From: Sabellastarte sp. h YS-2021 | Lineage: Eukaryota > Annelida > Polychaeta > Sabellida > Sabellidae | Direction: 5' to 3' | DNA length: 64,000 nucleotides | Assembly (NCBI GenBank): GCA_964017235.1 | Contig: OZ024928.1 | Span: 84,625,566 to 84,689,565, forward strand | Shown here: positions 9,547 through 21,979 of the stretch, piece after piece | Position numbering within the stretch: position 1 is the first letter of the stretch | Layout of the letters: each line of letters begins with the position of its first letter | Position numbers and translations under genes: made by a program | Notes under the pieces: generated by a model | Databases searched by the model: none | Told to the model about the DNA's origin: nothing | The model's input: the letters and a program-made list of their open reading frames with translations, nothing else

Positions 9547-11760
9547 ATGCTTTCCCAATACCTCTTAATACATTCTGAAGCTATAAAAGCAACAATAAAG
9601 GAGATATAAGGCAAAAACTCCAAAGCAGCTATTTATGACCCCAGTTTGGCCCATAAGGGAGGGTCGGGGAGTAAAACTGACCGGCTATTTAGACTCTCCA
9701 CATATGCTTTCCCAATACCTCTTAATACATTCTGAAGGTCTAAAAGCAACAATAAAGGAGATATAAGGCAAAACTCCAAAGCAACTATTTTATGACCCCA
9801 GTTTGACCCATAAAGGGGGGTCGGGGGATAAAACTGACCGGCTATTTAGATTCTCCACATATGCTTTCCCAATACCTCTTAATACATTCTGAAGCTATAC
9901 AAGCAACAATAAAGGAGATATAAGGCAAAAACTCCAAAGCAGCTATTTATGACCCCAGTTTGGCCCATAAGGGGGGTTCGGGGGGTAAAACTGACCGGCT
10001 ATTTAGACTCTCCACATATGCTTTCCCAATACCTCTTAATATATTCTGAAGCTATAAAAGCAACAATAAAGGAGATAAAGGCAAAAACTCAAAATCGGCT
10101 ATTTTATGACCCCACTTTGACCCATAAGGGGGGGTTGGGGGGTAAAACTGACCAGCCATTTAGACTCTCCATATGTGCTTTCCCAATACCTCTTAATACA
10201 TTCTGAAGCTATAAAAGCAACAATAAAGGAGTTATAAGGCAAAAGCTCGAAAACAGCTATTTTATGACCCCAGTTTGACCCATAAGGGGGGGCCAGGGGG
10301 TAAAACTGACCGGCTATTTAGACTCTCCACATATGCTTTCCCAATACCTCTTAATATATTCTGAAGCTATAAAAGCAACAATAAAGGAGATAAAGGCAAA
10401 AACTCAAAATCGGCTATTTTATGACCCCACTTTTACCCATAAGGGGGGTCGGGGGTAAAACTGACCGGCTATTTAGACTCTCCATATATGCTTTCCCAAT
10501 ACCTCTTAATACATTCTGAAGCTATAAAAGCAACGATAAAGGAGATAAAGGCAAAAACTCAAAATCGGCTATTTTATGACCCCACTTTGACCCATAGGGG
10601 GGGTCGGGGGGTAAAACTGACTGGCTATTTAGACTCTCCATCTATGCTTTCCCAATACCTCTTAATACATTCTGAAGCTATAAAAGCAACAATAAAGGCG
10701 ATATAAGGCAAAAACTCAAAAACAGCTATTTTATGACCCCAGTTTGACCCATAAGGGGGGGCCAGGGGGTAAAACTGACCGGCTATTTAGACTCTCCACA
10801 TACGCTTTCCCAATACCTCTAAATATATTCTGAAGCTATAAAAGCAATAATAAAGGAGATAAAGGCAAAAACTCAAAATCGGCTATTTTATTACCCCACT
10901 TTGACCCATAAGGGGGGGTCGGGGGGTAAAACTGACCGGGTATTTAGACTCTCCATCTATGCTTTCCCAATACCTCTTAATACATTCTGAAGCTATAAAA
11001 GCAACAATAAAGGAGATATAAGGCAAAAACTCAAAATCGGCTATTTTATGACCCCAGTTTGACCCATAAGGGGCGGGTCGGGGGGTAAAACTGACCGGCT
11101 ATTTAGACTCTCCATATATGCTTTCCCAATACCTCTTAATACATTCTGAAGCTATAAAAGCAACAATAAAGGAGATAAAGGCAAAAACTCAAAATCGGCT
11201 ATTTTATGACCCCACTTTGACCCATAAGGGGGGGTCGGGGGGGTAAAACTGACCGGCTATTTAGACTCTCCACATATGCTTCCCCAATACCTCTTAATAT
11301 ATTCTGAAGCTATAAAAGCAATAATAAAGGAGATAAAGGCAAAAACTCAAAATCGGCTATTTTATGACCCCACTTTGATCCATAAGGGGGGGTCAGGGGT
11401 AAAACTGACCGGCTATTTAGACTCTCCATATATGCTTTCCCAATACCTCTTAATACATTCTGAAGCTATAAAAGCAACAATAAAGGTGATATAAGGCAAA
11501 AACTCAAAATCGGCTATTTTATGACCCCAGTTTGACCCATAAGGGGGGGGGGGTCGGGGGTAAAACTGACCGGCTATTTAGACTCTCCACATATGCTTTC
11601 CCGATACCTCTTAATACATTCTGAAGCTATTAAAGCAACAATAAAGGAGATATAAGGCAAAAACTCAAAATCAGCTATTTTATGACCCCAGTTTGACCCA
11701 TAAGGGGGGGCCGTGGGGTAAAACTGACCGGCTATTTAGACTCTCCACATATGGTTTCCT
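9547..11760 (+). repeat. 157-bp tandem satellite, about 14 copies
   Basis: The marker ATGCTTTCCCAATACCTC recurs at 9547, 9704, 9861 and 10018 and onward every 156-159 bp. Copies are very similar and differ mainly in a G-run (five to nine G, near the TAAGGGGG position) and a few substitutions. Because 157 is not a multiple of three, the open frames of 72-85 codons that run through it stop and restart and are not genes. Confidence 0.95.
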
Positions 11761-13140
11761 ATTACCTCCCAGTACATTTTATAGCTCTAAATGCAATACT
11801 TAAGAAGATAATAGGGGGGTTGGCCTAAATTTAAGGCTTTCAGATTGGAAGGTGTCAGAAAATCACTCATAAATGAGACATTTTTCAAGGGATTGCTCCC
11901 AAAATCTAATCAGCTCGCGTTTTCGATAGTATGAACAGGTGTGTCAAATTATAAGGCTCTGTAGCAAGTAGTTTTTCCTGAACTGTGATGACGGGGGGTG
12001 TACTTCAAAAAATAGTTTTTGATCATGTGACCTTCATAAAGGTCAAAGGTCAAATCTAAGCATGCAGAAAAATTTTCCCACGCCTAAGGTATATAACTGC
12101 CAAATATGGTTTGAAACCTTCTAATAATAAGGGAGATATTCAAGGGAGACCATAATGCGGCGGAGGCGGCGAGGAAACTGAGGCGATAACAAATAAGCGC
12201 CCTTTCAGGGACGCTTAATTATGAGAGTTGCAGTAAGAAGACCCTACTTGACACTAAAGAAGGGGTCAAAGGTCAAAGTCAGCAATTGGAAAAGATTCCC
12301 AGGCCATGGCTTCCTATGAGTTGTTTTCACATTCTGAACCCCTAGTAGCAATGATAAGGGAGATACAAAGCCTTTTTAATAGGATAACCCCATTCAACAT
12401 TAAACATGTGATATGGTGGCTATTTTGTTTTCGAAACAGGCCCAAATTACTATAAGGCTAACTTTCCTAGCCATAAATTTTTTGTGCAAATTTGATGAAC
12501 CTAGCTGCAATATCTCAAGTTTTAGAGCATCTTGATGATTTTGAAAAACTGACTATGGCGACCATATTGTTTTTCAAAATGAGGCCAACACTGTTCACAG
12601 GTAAAACATTTGCAGGCTAGTATTTCCCATGGGCCGTTTTACATTCTAAAGCCCTAGCACCAATAATAAGGGAGATAGAAGGGTGTTTTGGTATGATGAC
12701 CCTCATTTAACTTTGAAGCAGGGGTCAAAGGTCAAATTCAACACCTGGGAAAGATTTTCAGGCCATGATTTGTTACAAGTTGTTTTCACATTCTGAACCC
12801 ATAGGAGCAATGGTAAGGAAGATATAAGGCCTTTATAATCGGATAACCCCACTCGACATTTAACATGTGATATGGCAGCCATTTTGTTTTTGAAACTAGG
12901 CCAAAAAACTATCAGGCTTGCTTTCCTAGCCATATATCTTTTGTGCAAATCTGATGAAGCTAGCTGCAATACTTCAAGATTTTGAGCATCTTTATGATTT
13001 TCGAATAACTGGCTATGGCGGCCATTTTGTTAGTCAAAATGAGGCCAAAATTTTGCTCAGACATGTTTTCATAGAAGATACCTGTATAAACGAATGAGAT
13101 ATTAAGGTTTCTGTAAAAACGTGAAGAACGGACACACGCA
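11761..13140 (+). repeat. Diverged tandem duplication (about 460 bp) inside family B
   Basis: The block from about 12245 repeats from about 12705: GGGGTCAAAGGTCAAA, then GGCCATG, CACATTCTGAACCC, ACATGTGATATGG and the TTTTGTTTTTCAAAATGAGGCC end. A perfect AGGTCAAAGGTCA also lies near 12052. A related single copy is at 22381-22760. Confidence 0.75.
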
Positions 13141-13217
13141 CAGATACACGCATGCACGGACTGAAGGAGGAAAATAATCTCCCGAACATGGCCTTTGGCC
13201 ACTGGCAGGAGATAATA

Positions 13218-15164
13218 AAGACTTCAAATCATTTTGGTCTGATTCCACTATGCCACTGGTATCAGAAACTGTTTGAACTGGTACAGTTTACTTACAGACT
13301 GAAAATTTAAAAGTGTAATTTACTGAATACATAATCTCAGCTATGAAAACATTATAGTTTGAGGCTGAAAAATTACTTCATACCAATTTGCCTAATTTAT
13401 ATATTTTTTCTGATTGAAAATATTTTCAACAAGTGATTTTTACACACAAATCTAATAAATCTATAAATAACAACTGTCAAAGTAACCTTGAAAGTATGTA
13501 AGAAACATATTAATCAAAGTACCATTTTTTTCTCTTTTGTATTATAATTTACAAACTTATAAATATATTCTGAAAGGACTCACCATATCTGGTTTTGTAA
13601 CACAGGTTTCTATTTAACAGTGTCTGTTAATGCATTTACACAGATAGTTTCAAGAAAATGTAGCATTTATTAACATTCTTAATGAATTGTCCTTGTGTAC
13701 AGATTTCTCACTAGACAGTTATGTGTATCACAAGGCATATTCAATCATCTAATCGTCCTTGTGTGGCTGCCAAATGGGGACACAAAATATTGATTTATAC
13801 GGTACTTGCTTATAAGGTTTTTGAATTGAGCTCACTTTGTTTTCATGTAAACTCTGTTTTTGCAAACACCTGTTAAAATGTGATGTCATTTGGACTTTTT
13901 TGAACAAATCTGTTTGAGCTTGTTTCACATTGGAAAATTTTTTTTTTAAAACACAGTTGCTGCAAAAATACATAATTTGAAAAACAAACATCTGCATAAC
14001 GTTGTACCTTCAGGTTTACTATAATCTGTAATGAATGCACACAAACAATGGTGTTTTACAGTGCACCTTTGTTACAAAAATATGTGGAAATCATGCCTGA
14101 ATATGGGTGAAGTGTATTGAATTTGTAGCATTCTAAATATAGAGATCTTGATAACTAAGATGTTATGAATAGCTGAATCTTTGAAATGTTTTTAAAACAT
14201 TGGATTTATTTGACTTCATGTAGACCGAAACTGTTCTAAACAGACTAAAAATATTGGTAATTTATCTAAAATTGGAAATTTAAAAACAAAACAACCTTGG
14301 TGAAATATATTCAGAATTTATCATTTGAAATTTAAAACACACCATTCTATTTCTACAGACTAGGGAAGTTCAAAGTTGCCTGTACTTGGGATAAAAATTT
14401 AACATATATCTCATACAGTAATTTATTTTTTTATATATTGTATCACATGCACCTTGTAAACTCTTACTATTTTGTGAAAAGATTAATCATGCATCATTCA
14501 TAATCATGCGGCCACTTATTTTACTGTAACAAAGGATATTTACATGCAAACAAACTTCACTCATTGTAACTTTACATCAAACAAAGCTGCAAATGAAAGT
14601 TGCAGTTATAAAAATATCTACAAGGTATAAATATCCAGAAATGCTTTACAATACACTACGGAATTAAAATTATCTGGAAATATATCAAACATACTAACAA
14701 TTTTACATACAAGTAGAGATGGGGCAGGGTTGAAACAACAGAGATAAATAAAAGATGTTAAAAATGCTACACAACCAGAAATACATGGGTATAGAAGGCA
14801 CTTTGAATTGCTTAATTTAATAGAAATATACCATTTGTATTTAAATACTGGAAAATTGTGTTAATTATTAACTTGATCATGTTGGGGATTCCAAATGCAA
14901 GACATAAAACCACTGCATGTCAAATTCCAATTAAAAAAAAAAAAATTAATTAATTAATTAAAAAAATTAAAAAAAGATAAACATGGGTTAATTTGAACCT
15001 TTTGGTTCAAAATTTCTTTAAATGTGCATCATCTTCTGCACTATATTTGAAAATATTGCACATTTTGTCCTTACTGGTGGTTGGTTGAGTGGCACTTATG
15101 GCGGGGGAAGAAAAAAACGAGAAAAGGATTTAGCCAAGGCAAAAACGTGCGTCCCACACCAAAA
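13218..15164. other. Unassigned AT-rich DNA
   Basis: About 70% AT with runs such as the A/T tract at 14933-14978. No exon, tandem array or RNA gene could be supported. The minus-strand open frame at 13749-13997 shows no domain. Confidence 0.5.
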
Positions 15165-15560
15165 AAGGTGGACTAGACCAAGGACGCATCTGGCCACAGA
15201 TGCAAGATGTATCCACCGGAAAAGGACAACAAACATAGTTTCAAAGCTACAAAGCATTTTCAATAATATGCAAGTTGTAGGCTCTTTTAAGTTTGACTCT
15301 CCTCATTTGACCTTGAAACAGGGGCCCAAGGTCAAATCTGACCACATCAGAAGATTCCTAGCTCATGGTTTCCCATAGGTTGGTTTCATATTGTAAACCT
15401 CTAGGACCAATAATAAGCGAGTTATCAGCACTTTTAACTTTTTTATCTTGTTTGACCTTGAAGGAGGGGCCCATGGTCAAATCTGACCACATCAGGAGAT
15501 TTCCAGCCCATGATTTCCTATAGGTTGGTTTGACATTGCAAACCTCTAGGACCAATAACA
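15165..15560 (+). repeat. Family C left-end fragment with two monomers
   Basis: It carries the family C left hairpin, here GCATCTG-gcca-CAGATGC (15186-15203), then TGTATCCACCGG (15208-15219). Two monomers follow at about 15283 and 15440 with the GACCTTGAAxxAGGGGCCCAAGGTCAAAT core and the CCATAGGTTGGTTT block. The right end is missing. Confidence 0.8.
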
Positions 15561-16544
15561 AGGGTGTAGTGGCTGGCTTTCTGCCAACCATGCAGTCGAA
15601 TCTTAGGACAGCAATGGGCGTTGAAATCTGTAAATCGTTCGCCCGCATATTGAAACTGTTTGCAAAGACGTTTACAGATCTGTGTAGTGAGATGTGTTGG
15701 GTATCTGTAGTGACCAGAAACGTGATGTGAAAGGTTTACAAATATAAGGGGTCGTCTGTGGGGTAACTGTGCCATTTGGATATTAATTTCGAAGGACGAA
15801 GACGTAGTATTTATGTCTGAAGCATACACAAAAAATAAGATTAGTGAACTGGTAAAATAAGATTAGCAAAATATAAAACAATCTGGAAGATATAAATTAA
15901 AGTGTTATATGGATATTTTACACAAGAAAACTGTAAGTATTTTTTATAAAATATTCAACAATTTCATTTAAAAGAAGAAAATATATTGCCTTCAGTTCAA
16001 ATGTTTGTGATCTGTGTACATGTAGCAGTCGGTACTTTTCATGTAACATCTTGTGCAGTCTTCGTCCATACATTTTTTGTGGCCATATATAGTATTAACA
16101 TTTATAAATATTTAAAAGTGAAATAAAATTACCTTTTTCAAAAGAAATATATTGCCTTTTCAGGTCTTTGTAGTAGTTATATTCCCTGATGAAAGCCATT
16201 TTGTCACATTTTCGAAAATTCAGCTCCTGAATATTAATGAGATGTACAAGTCCACAAATAGATCTTCAGTTTTACTCCGAGGCCAAGCTAGTGCGTTTTG
16301 TCTTCTTTTATATAAGCTGTTGATGATCAGTATTTTAATATCAGATATGACATATGTGCACCTTATTTTTTAACAAATTGATTTCTTTGAAACTTTTGTA
16401 AATCCATCAGCATTTGATCTGGAAGCAAATATGTAGACCTTTGTCGTTAATGAGTGCATATAAACTGCAAATTTGTAATATTTTCACTCTCAAGCAAAAC
16501 TTAAGCAACACTTTGAAACAGCTGACAGAAAAATAACTAGAGAT
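15561..16544. other. Unassigned; less AT-rich patch at 15570-15800
   Basis: 15570-15800 has more CpG than its surroundings and an open frame on the minus strand (about 70 codons), but I recognise no protein and no clear splice sites. 15960-16170 holds two similar ATATTGCCTT blocks. The remainder is AT-rich. Confidence 0.4.
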
Positions 16545-16699
16545 TGCGTCTCGACGCAGTGTATCCCCGGACGGGACATAGTTAAGGCGTGAATATGTCG
16601 GTCTTGAGCCTGTTTCCTGGAGCACCCGGTCAGGATTCTCCATAGTACCAGGTTACTCCCAAAAGCTAATCACTAGTTCTTTCACTTATATCTGTCTTT

Positions 16700-18975
16700 A
16701 AAAAGTTACATTTCATGGATCCAGAAGATCCATATAGTGATCCGGATCACTTCCAAAATTCAATTATTGCATCCTTTCACCTTTTCAGACATATTCTAAA
16801 AGTTTCATCAAAATCCGTAAATAAGTTTTTGATTTATCTTGTACACAAACACATCTGGCAGCCTGGATCCACATGATCCAGACAGTGATCCAGATTACTC
16901 CCAAAAACTAATCACTTGTTCTTTGTCCCATTTAAGACATTTCCTAAAAATTTCATAATAATCCATGCATGATTTTTGAGGCATTTGTCTTTAAAAATTA
17001 CATTTCTTGGATCCAGAAGATCCAGATAGTGGTCCAGATCACTTGCAAAATTGAATCATTTCTTCCTTTTACCACTTCTTCCTTTTACCATTTGTAACAT
17101 ATCCTAAATATATGAAAGTCCATCCTAAGATTATGTGGCAGCCTGGATCCAGATGATCCAGACAGTGATCCAGATCACTCCAAAAATTTAATCACTTGTT
17201 CCTTGTACCATTTAGGCCATTTGCTGAAACAATCCATCCATAACTATTTGCGGTATCTGTCTTTAAAAATTACATTTCATGGATCCAGAAGATCCATATA
17301 GTGATCCGGATCACTTCAAAAATTCAATCATTTCATCCTTTTACCTTTTCAGATATATATCCTGAAAATTTCATCAAAATCCGTCAAAACTTTTTGAGCT
17401 ATTTGTCTTTAAAATTATATTTCATGGATCCAGAAGATCCAGATAGTGGTCCAGATCACTCGCAAAATTGAATCATTTTTTCCTTTTTACCACTTCTTCC
17501 TTTTACCTTTTCTAACATATCCTAAAAATATCATCAAAATTCATCCTAAAATTCTGTTGCAGCCTGGATCCAGATGATCCAGATCACTCCAAAAATGTAA
17601 TCACTTGTTCCTTGTACCATTTAGGTCATTTGTTGAAAATATCATCACAATCCATCCATAACTTTTTGATGTATCTGTCTTTGAAAATTACATTTCATGG
17701 ATCCAGAAGATCCATATAGTGATCCGGATCACTTCCAAAATTCAGCATTTATCCTTTTACCTTTTCAGACATATCCCGAAAATTTCATCAAAATGCGTCC
17801 ATAAGTTTTTCAGCTACATTGTACACAAACACATCTGGGAGCCTGGATCGAGATGATCCAGACAGTGATCCAGATCACTCCCAAAATTTAATCACTTGTT
17901 CCTCGCACCATTTAGGTCATTTGCTGAAAATGTCATCACAATCCATCCATAGCTTTTTGAGGTATCTGTCTTTAAAAATTACATTTCATGGATCCAGAAG
18001 ATCCATATAGTGATCCGGATCACTTCCAAAATTCAATCATTTTATCCTTTTACCTTTTCAGATATATCCGGAAAATTTCATCAAAATCCGTCCATAAGTT
18101 TTTGATTTATCTTGTACACAAACACATCTGGCAGCCTGGATCCAGATGATCCAGATCACTCCCAAAATCTAATCACTCGTTCCTTGTCCCATTTAGGACA
18201 TTTCCTGAAAATTTCATCTAAATCCACCCATGACTTTTTGAGCTATTTGTCTTTAAAAATTATATTTCATGGATCCAGAAGATCCAGATAGTGGTCCAGA
18301 TCACTCGCAAAATTGAACCATTCTTCCTTTTACCACTTCTTCCTTTTACCATTTGTAACATATCCTAAAAATATCATCAAAATTCATCCTAAAATTATGC
18401 TGCATCCTGGATCCAGATGATCCAGACAGTGATCCAAATCACTCCAAAAATGTAATCACTTGATCCTTGTACCATTTAGGTCATTTGCTGAAAATGTCAT
18501 CACAATCCATCCATAACTTTTTGAGGTATCTGTCTTTAAAAAATTACATTTCATGGATCCAGAAGATCCATATAGTGATCCAGATCACTTCCAAAATTCA
18601 TCCATTTCATCCTTTTACCTTTTCAGACATATCCTGAAAATTTCATCAAAATCCATCCATAAGTTTTTGAGCTATATTGTACACAAACACATCTGGCAGC
18701 CTGGATCCGGATGATACAGACAGTGATCCAGATCACTCCCAAAATCCAATCACTTCTTCCTCGTCCCATTAAGGACATTTCCTGAAAATTTTATAAAAAT
18801 GCACCCATAAGTTTTTGAGTTATTTGTCTTTAAAAATTAAATTTCATGGATCCAGAAGATCCAGACAGTGATCCGGATCACTCCCAAAATTTAATCATAT
18901 CTTCCTTTTACCATTTTGGACATATCCTGAAAATTTTATCAAAATCCATCTGTCAGTTTTTGAGTTATCTTGTTC
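16700..18975 (+). repeat. GATC-rich dimeric satellite of D1
   Basis: Two alternating half-units of about 140 bp, one with CATGGATCCAGAAGATCCA and one with GCCTGGATCCAGATGATCC, give a dimer of roughly 280-290 bp. About eight dimers are present with one register slip near 17276-17429, where two units of the first type are adjacent. GATC occurs several times per half-unit, mostly as GGATCC, TGATCC and GATCAC. Confidence 0.92.
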
Positions 18976-18994
18976 ACAAACAAACAAACAAATA

Positions 18995-19430
18995 GAGGGC
19001 CAAAAATGACCCTCGGTCAGGTACTTTGGCGGTCAGTGGATGACCTCAAATGAAGATCTGTAACCGGTAAGCCTGGATGCTGGTACTCCATTATGTACTC
19101 AACCTCCAAAGCCATTTTCCATAGTTTCCATGCAATGTAGTCAGCATTAAGTGTGAAAATATCTCCAAATTTGCCAAAAATGACCCTTGGTCAGGTACTT
19201 TGGCGGTCAGTGGATGACCTTACATGAAGATCTGTACCCAGTAAGCCTGGATGGTAGAAGTCCATCATGTACTCAACCTCCAAAGCCATTTTCAATAGTT
19301 TCCATGCAATATAGTCAGCATTAAGTGTGAAAATATCTCCAAAAAGGCCAAAAATGACCCTCGGTCAGGTACTTTGGCGGTAAGTGGATGACCTTCAATG
19401 AAGAGCTTCAAGGTTAATTTTCTGCATGCT
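18995..19430 (+). repeat. 165-bp tandem repeat, about 2.5 copies
   Basis: GGTCAGGTACTTTGGCGGTMAGTGGATGACC recurs at about 19013, 19190 and 19365, each with the AAGCCTGGATG and CAAAGCCATTTTC blocks between. It lies between the GATC satellite and the right end of D1. Confidence 0.85.
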
Positions 19431-19746
19431 TACAGAGGACATATATATGTATTATATATACCAGCCATAGGATGATCTGACTTTCTGTATAGGAGAACTG
19501 GGCCAAAAAGTGAAAAAATGGCCAAAAACTGACCTTTAAGAGGTCACCAGTGACCTTGAGATTGAAGGTCAAGGTCACAAAACAATAGCGTTCGTGGCAT
19601 TGCCCATATATACCCACATACCAAATTTGAAAGTTCTAACTAAAATATTTTTTAAGTTATCGCGTCCAAAAGGAAATCTCTGCGACGGCAGCGGCGGCGT
19701 GACCGCACTGAATCCTAAGTATCCCCGACTTTCGTCCGGGGATACA

Positions 19747-20090
19747 ATAAAACATTTGAGAACTTCAAGGAAATGGGAACCCCAATAGCATCTTACAGTG
19801 GTTGAATGTAGAACTATGGAGTTGTACATACTTTTATTAAAGGCTGTCGTCACGGATAAGTAAAATAATATCCATTCATTTTTCTCTCTATCGTAGGCCA
19901 ATATTAGAAGATTTTACAACAAACAGTTTCTGAAATTGGAGGGGCACTGTACATGGAATATATTTGCAATTATTCAAGTCATCTTTGTGAGAAATGCAAA
20001 TAAATAGCGATAAACATGTAGAAAGCAAATTAACTCGGGAATTTCATTCTCGTAAATGATTCTTATATAACCCTCAAGTGTTGCACAGTC
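19747..20090. other. Unassigned
   Basis: No repeat or exon recognised between D1 and the foldback sequence at 20.09 kb. Confidence 0.5.
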
Positions 20091-20440
20091 ACTGTTAGTG
20101 TAAAACCATTGTCTGCGCATCCTCCCATATTTTTATTGGCCAATGTCTAGTACTACCGTGACGTCACTTTATTCATTAATTTCTCTGCGGTTTACTTGTT
20201 TGACAAACGAGTAAGGCTGCAACTACGTATTTTAAACTAAAATATCTGTCAAGCTATGTGATTGATGCATAATAAACCCTTTGTAAATTAATTGTCATGC
20301 TCCGATGAATGAATGAAGGCGTGAAGATGCGCAAACAACGATTTTACATTAACAGTGATTGCGTGATACACCAGCCGACAAATAAATATGTACTTTAATT
20401 AGGGATGCGCAGATGACTATTTCACATTTATACTGACTGC
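20091..20440. repeat. Foldback sequence enclosing CCAAT and CRE motifs
   Basis: An arm at 20092-20128 (CACTGTTAGTGTAAAACC...GCGCATC) is the imperfect inverse of 20326-20368, and a third, direct-oriented related arm follows at 20404-20445. The loop contains ATTGGCCAAT (20138-20147) and a full palindromic CRE, TGACGTCA (20159-20166). This looks like a MITE or composite foldback element. A promoter reading is possible but unproven. Confidence 0.5.
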
Positions 20441-20621
20441 GCACACATTTTCAGTTCTAGAAACTAGCAGACAAAACCGTTAACAAAGACTCACTCGAGT
20501 ATGCAAAGACAATGGGGAAAACAATAGTTTCTAGGACATACGGGACCTTACACAAAGGCAGACATAGTTCCAGACAAGCTTTTTACCTTATAAAATATAC
20601 TTTAAAAACATTTTAAAAAAA

Positions 20622-21862
20622 TATTTTTCAACACCATGAGATATTGAAGTAGTGTAACAGTACAAAGTTCAAGATACTTTCACAGCAGTGTCAGTTATAT
20701 TAAGGTCCAAATACAGTAGAACCTCTATTATCCGACACCTCTTGGGAGAGTAAAAATTAGGTCGGATAATAGAAAGGTTGGATAATAGGAAGGCTAAAAT
20801 AACAGGCTTAAATGGAGTTGGGAGAGTGGGTCTTAGTTCGGATAATAGAGGGTCGGATAATAGAGGTTATACTGTAATGCTTAAGTAGAGAAAATAATAT
20901 CTAAGGAAAATAAATGGATGTAAAGGTGAAGTATTAAAACAAGATAATTCAACAATAAAATGACAGCATTTATCAGTAAACCAAAAATAGCCGAATTATG
21001 GTTTGGATGTTTTGAATATTACCCATGCATACAGAAGTGGCAATACATTCAATGAATGCTTATGTGTGGTGTTGGAGAAAAGCCTCTGGCTCACTTGATG
21101 AAATTCAATCTCTTACAACGGGAACTTACAAAAGGAAATTCTTAACGAATTCTAATATGACTTTTAACAGTGCTTAATCTGCATCAACAGACAGACCCAA
21201 AGGTGCAACAAGATTTTAAAGGTCAATACAGCAAGGTCAAAGGTCAATCAGTGTCACACCATGATGTGGCACACCTAAAACCCTCAAGCAATGTCCCTAC
21301 CAAGTATAAACTTCCTACACCTTACAGTCTCTGAGATATAGCCCGGACAACATTTTATAGGTCAAGTTCACTATGGCAAGGTCAAAGGTCAAATCAAGGT
21401 CACATCATGACATTGCACACCTACTACCCCCAACCAATGTCCTCACCAAGTATCGGCTTCCTACACCTTACAGTTTCCGAAATATAGCCCGGGCAAGATT
21501 TTACAGGTCAAAGTCACTACGGCAAAGGTCAAATCAAGGTCACACCATGACGTTGCACAACCCCCAACCAATGTCCCTACCAAGTATCAACTTCCTACAC
21601 CTCAGGGTTTCCAAGATATAGCCCTGACAGGATTTTATAGGTCAAGGTCACTACGGCAAGGTCAAAGGTCAAATCAAGGTCAGACCATGACGTTGCACAC
21701 CTACACCCCCCCAACCAATGTCCCTGCCAAGTATGAACTTCCTACACCTTACGGTTTCTGAGTTACGGCCCGGACAAACTATTTCCGCCCGCCCGACCGC
21801 CCATCCGGACACCATGGGTGAAAACAATACCCCGACAGCCCTTCAGGGGCTGTGGGGTAAAA
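20622..21862 (+). mobile_element. Family A copy A2 (left end lost)
   Basis: Body matching A3 and A4 from the CAACACCATGAGATA block, about four 143-bp monomers (21230-21760) with AAGGTCAAAGGTCAAATCAAGG cores, a GC-rich CCGCCCGCCCG tract, and the right-end palindrome at 21829-21858 (arms ACCCC..ACAGCCC / GGGCTGT.GGGGT). The left hairpin and TACCCCACAGCC motif are absent. A pogo-like MITE is inserted at 20714-20874. Confidence 0.82.
20714..20874. mobile_element. pogo/Tigger-like MITE
   Basis: 161 bp, with terminal inverted repeats CAGTAGAACCTCTATTATCC and the inverse of CAGTATAACCTCTATTATCC, flanked by TA on both sides (20712-20713 and 20875-20876). TA duplication and this terminal sequence are typical of the pogo branch of Tc1/mariner. 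Family A copy A3 has the empty site (around 22938, GGTCCAAATAAT). No coding capacity. Confidence 0.9.
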
Positions 21863-21979
21863 ATGGCAGAGTGTATAATATACACCTTAATGTACAGATA
21901 TGTGTACAAATATTATAAAGAATTTTGATATTTAAGGGCTTAAAAAGCCGATTTAAAATCGCGGCCACAACTCAGTACA

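Larger units (their letters stand above)
9383..13217 (+). mobile_element. Family B satellite-carrying element, complete
   Basis: The left end is a small hairpin CCAC-A-GTGG (9395-9403) followed at once by TTATCTCCTGCC (9404-9415). The right end is a palindrome (13177-13213) with arms ATCTCC/GGAGAT and an inner TGGCC-TTT-GGCCA stem. Its outer part GGCAGGAGATAA (13204-13215) is the exact 12/12 inverse of the left motif. The interior holds a 157-bp satellite and a diverged two-copy 460-bp repeat. No protein gene is seen, so the element must be moved in trans. I infer a Helentron/HINE-like non-autonomous element; a DNA transposon with very short TIRs is the alternative. Confidence 0.7.
16545..19746 (+). 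mobile_element. Family D element D1, complete
   Basis: Left end: hairpin TGCGTC-TC-GACGCA (16545-16558), then TGTATCCCCGGACG (16560-16573). Right end: palindrome 19719-19745 with arms GTATCCCC/GGGGATAC. Its outer arm CGTCCGGGGATAC is the exact 13/13 inverse of the left motif. A GC-rich tract (19681-19705, GGCAGCGGCGGCG) precedes it. The interior is a GATC-rich satellite followed by a 165-bp repeat. It shares its ends with the 48-54 kb element although the interiors differ. No coding capacity is seen. Confidence 0.75.

Noticed and set aside
9949-11494. Several open frames of 72-85 codons with near-identical translations
   Set aside because: They are readings of the 157-bp satellite, whose length is not a multiple of three. 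They have no start context and differ only where the G-run shifts the frame.
13749-13997. 82-codon minus-strand open frame
   Set aside because: Low complexity and Phe/Lys/Gln-rich, as expected by chance in AT-rich DNA.
15518-15829. 103-codon minus-strand open frame over the CpG-richer patch
   Set aside because: Partly lies in a family C monomer; the remainder has no recognisable domain or clear splice sites.
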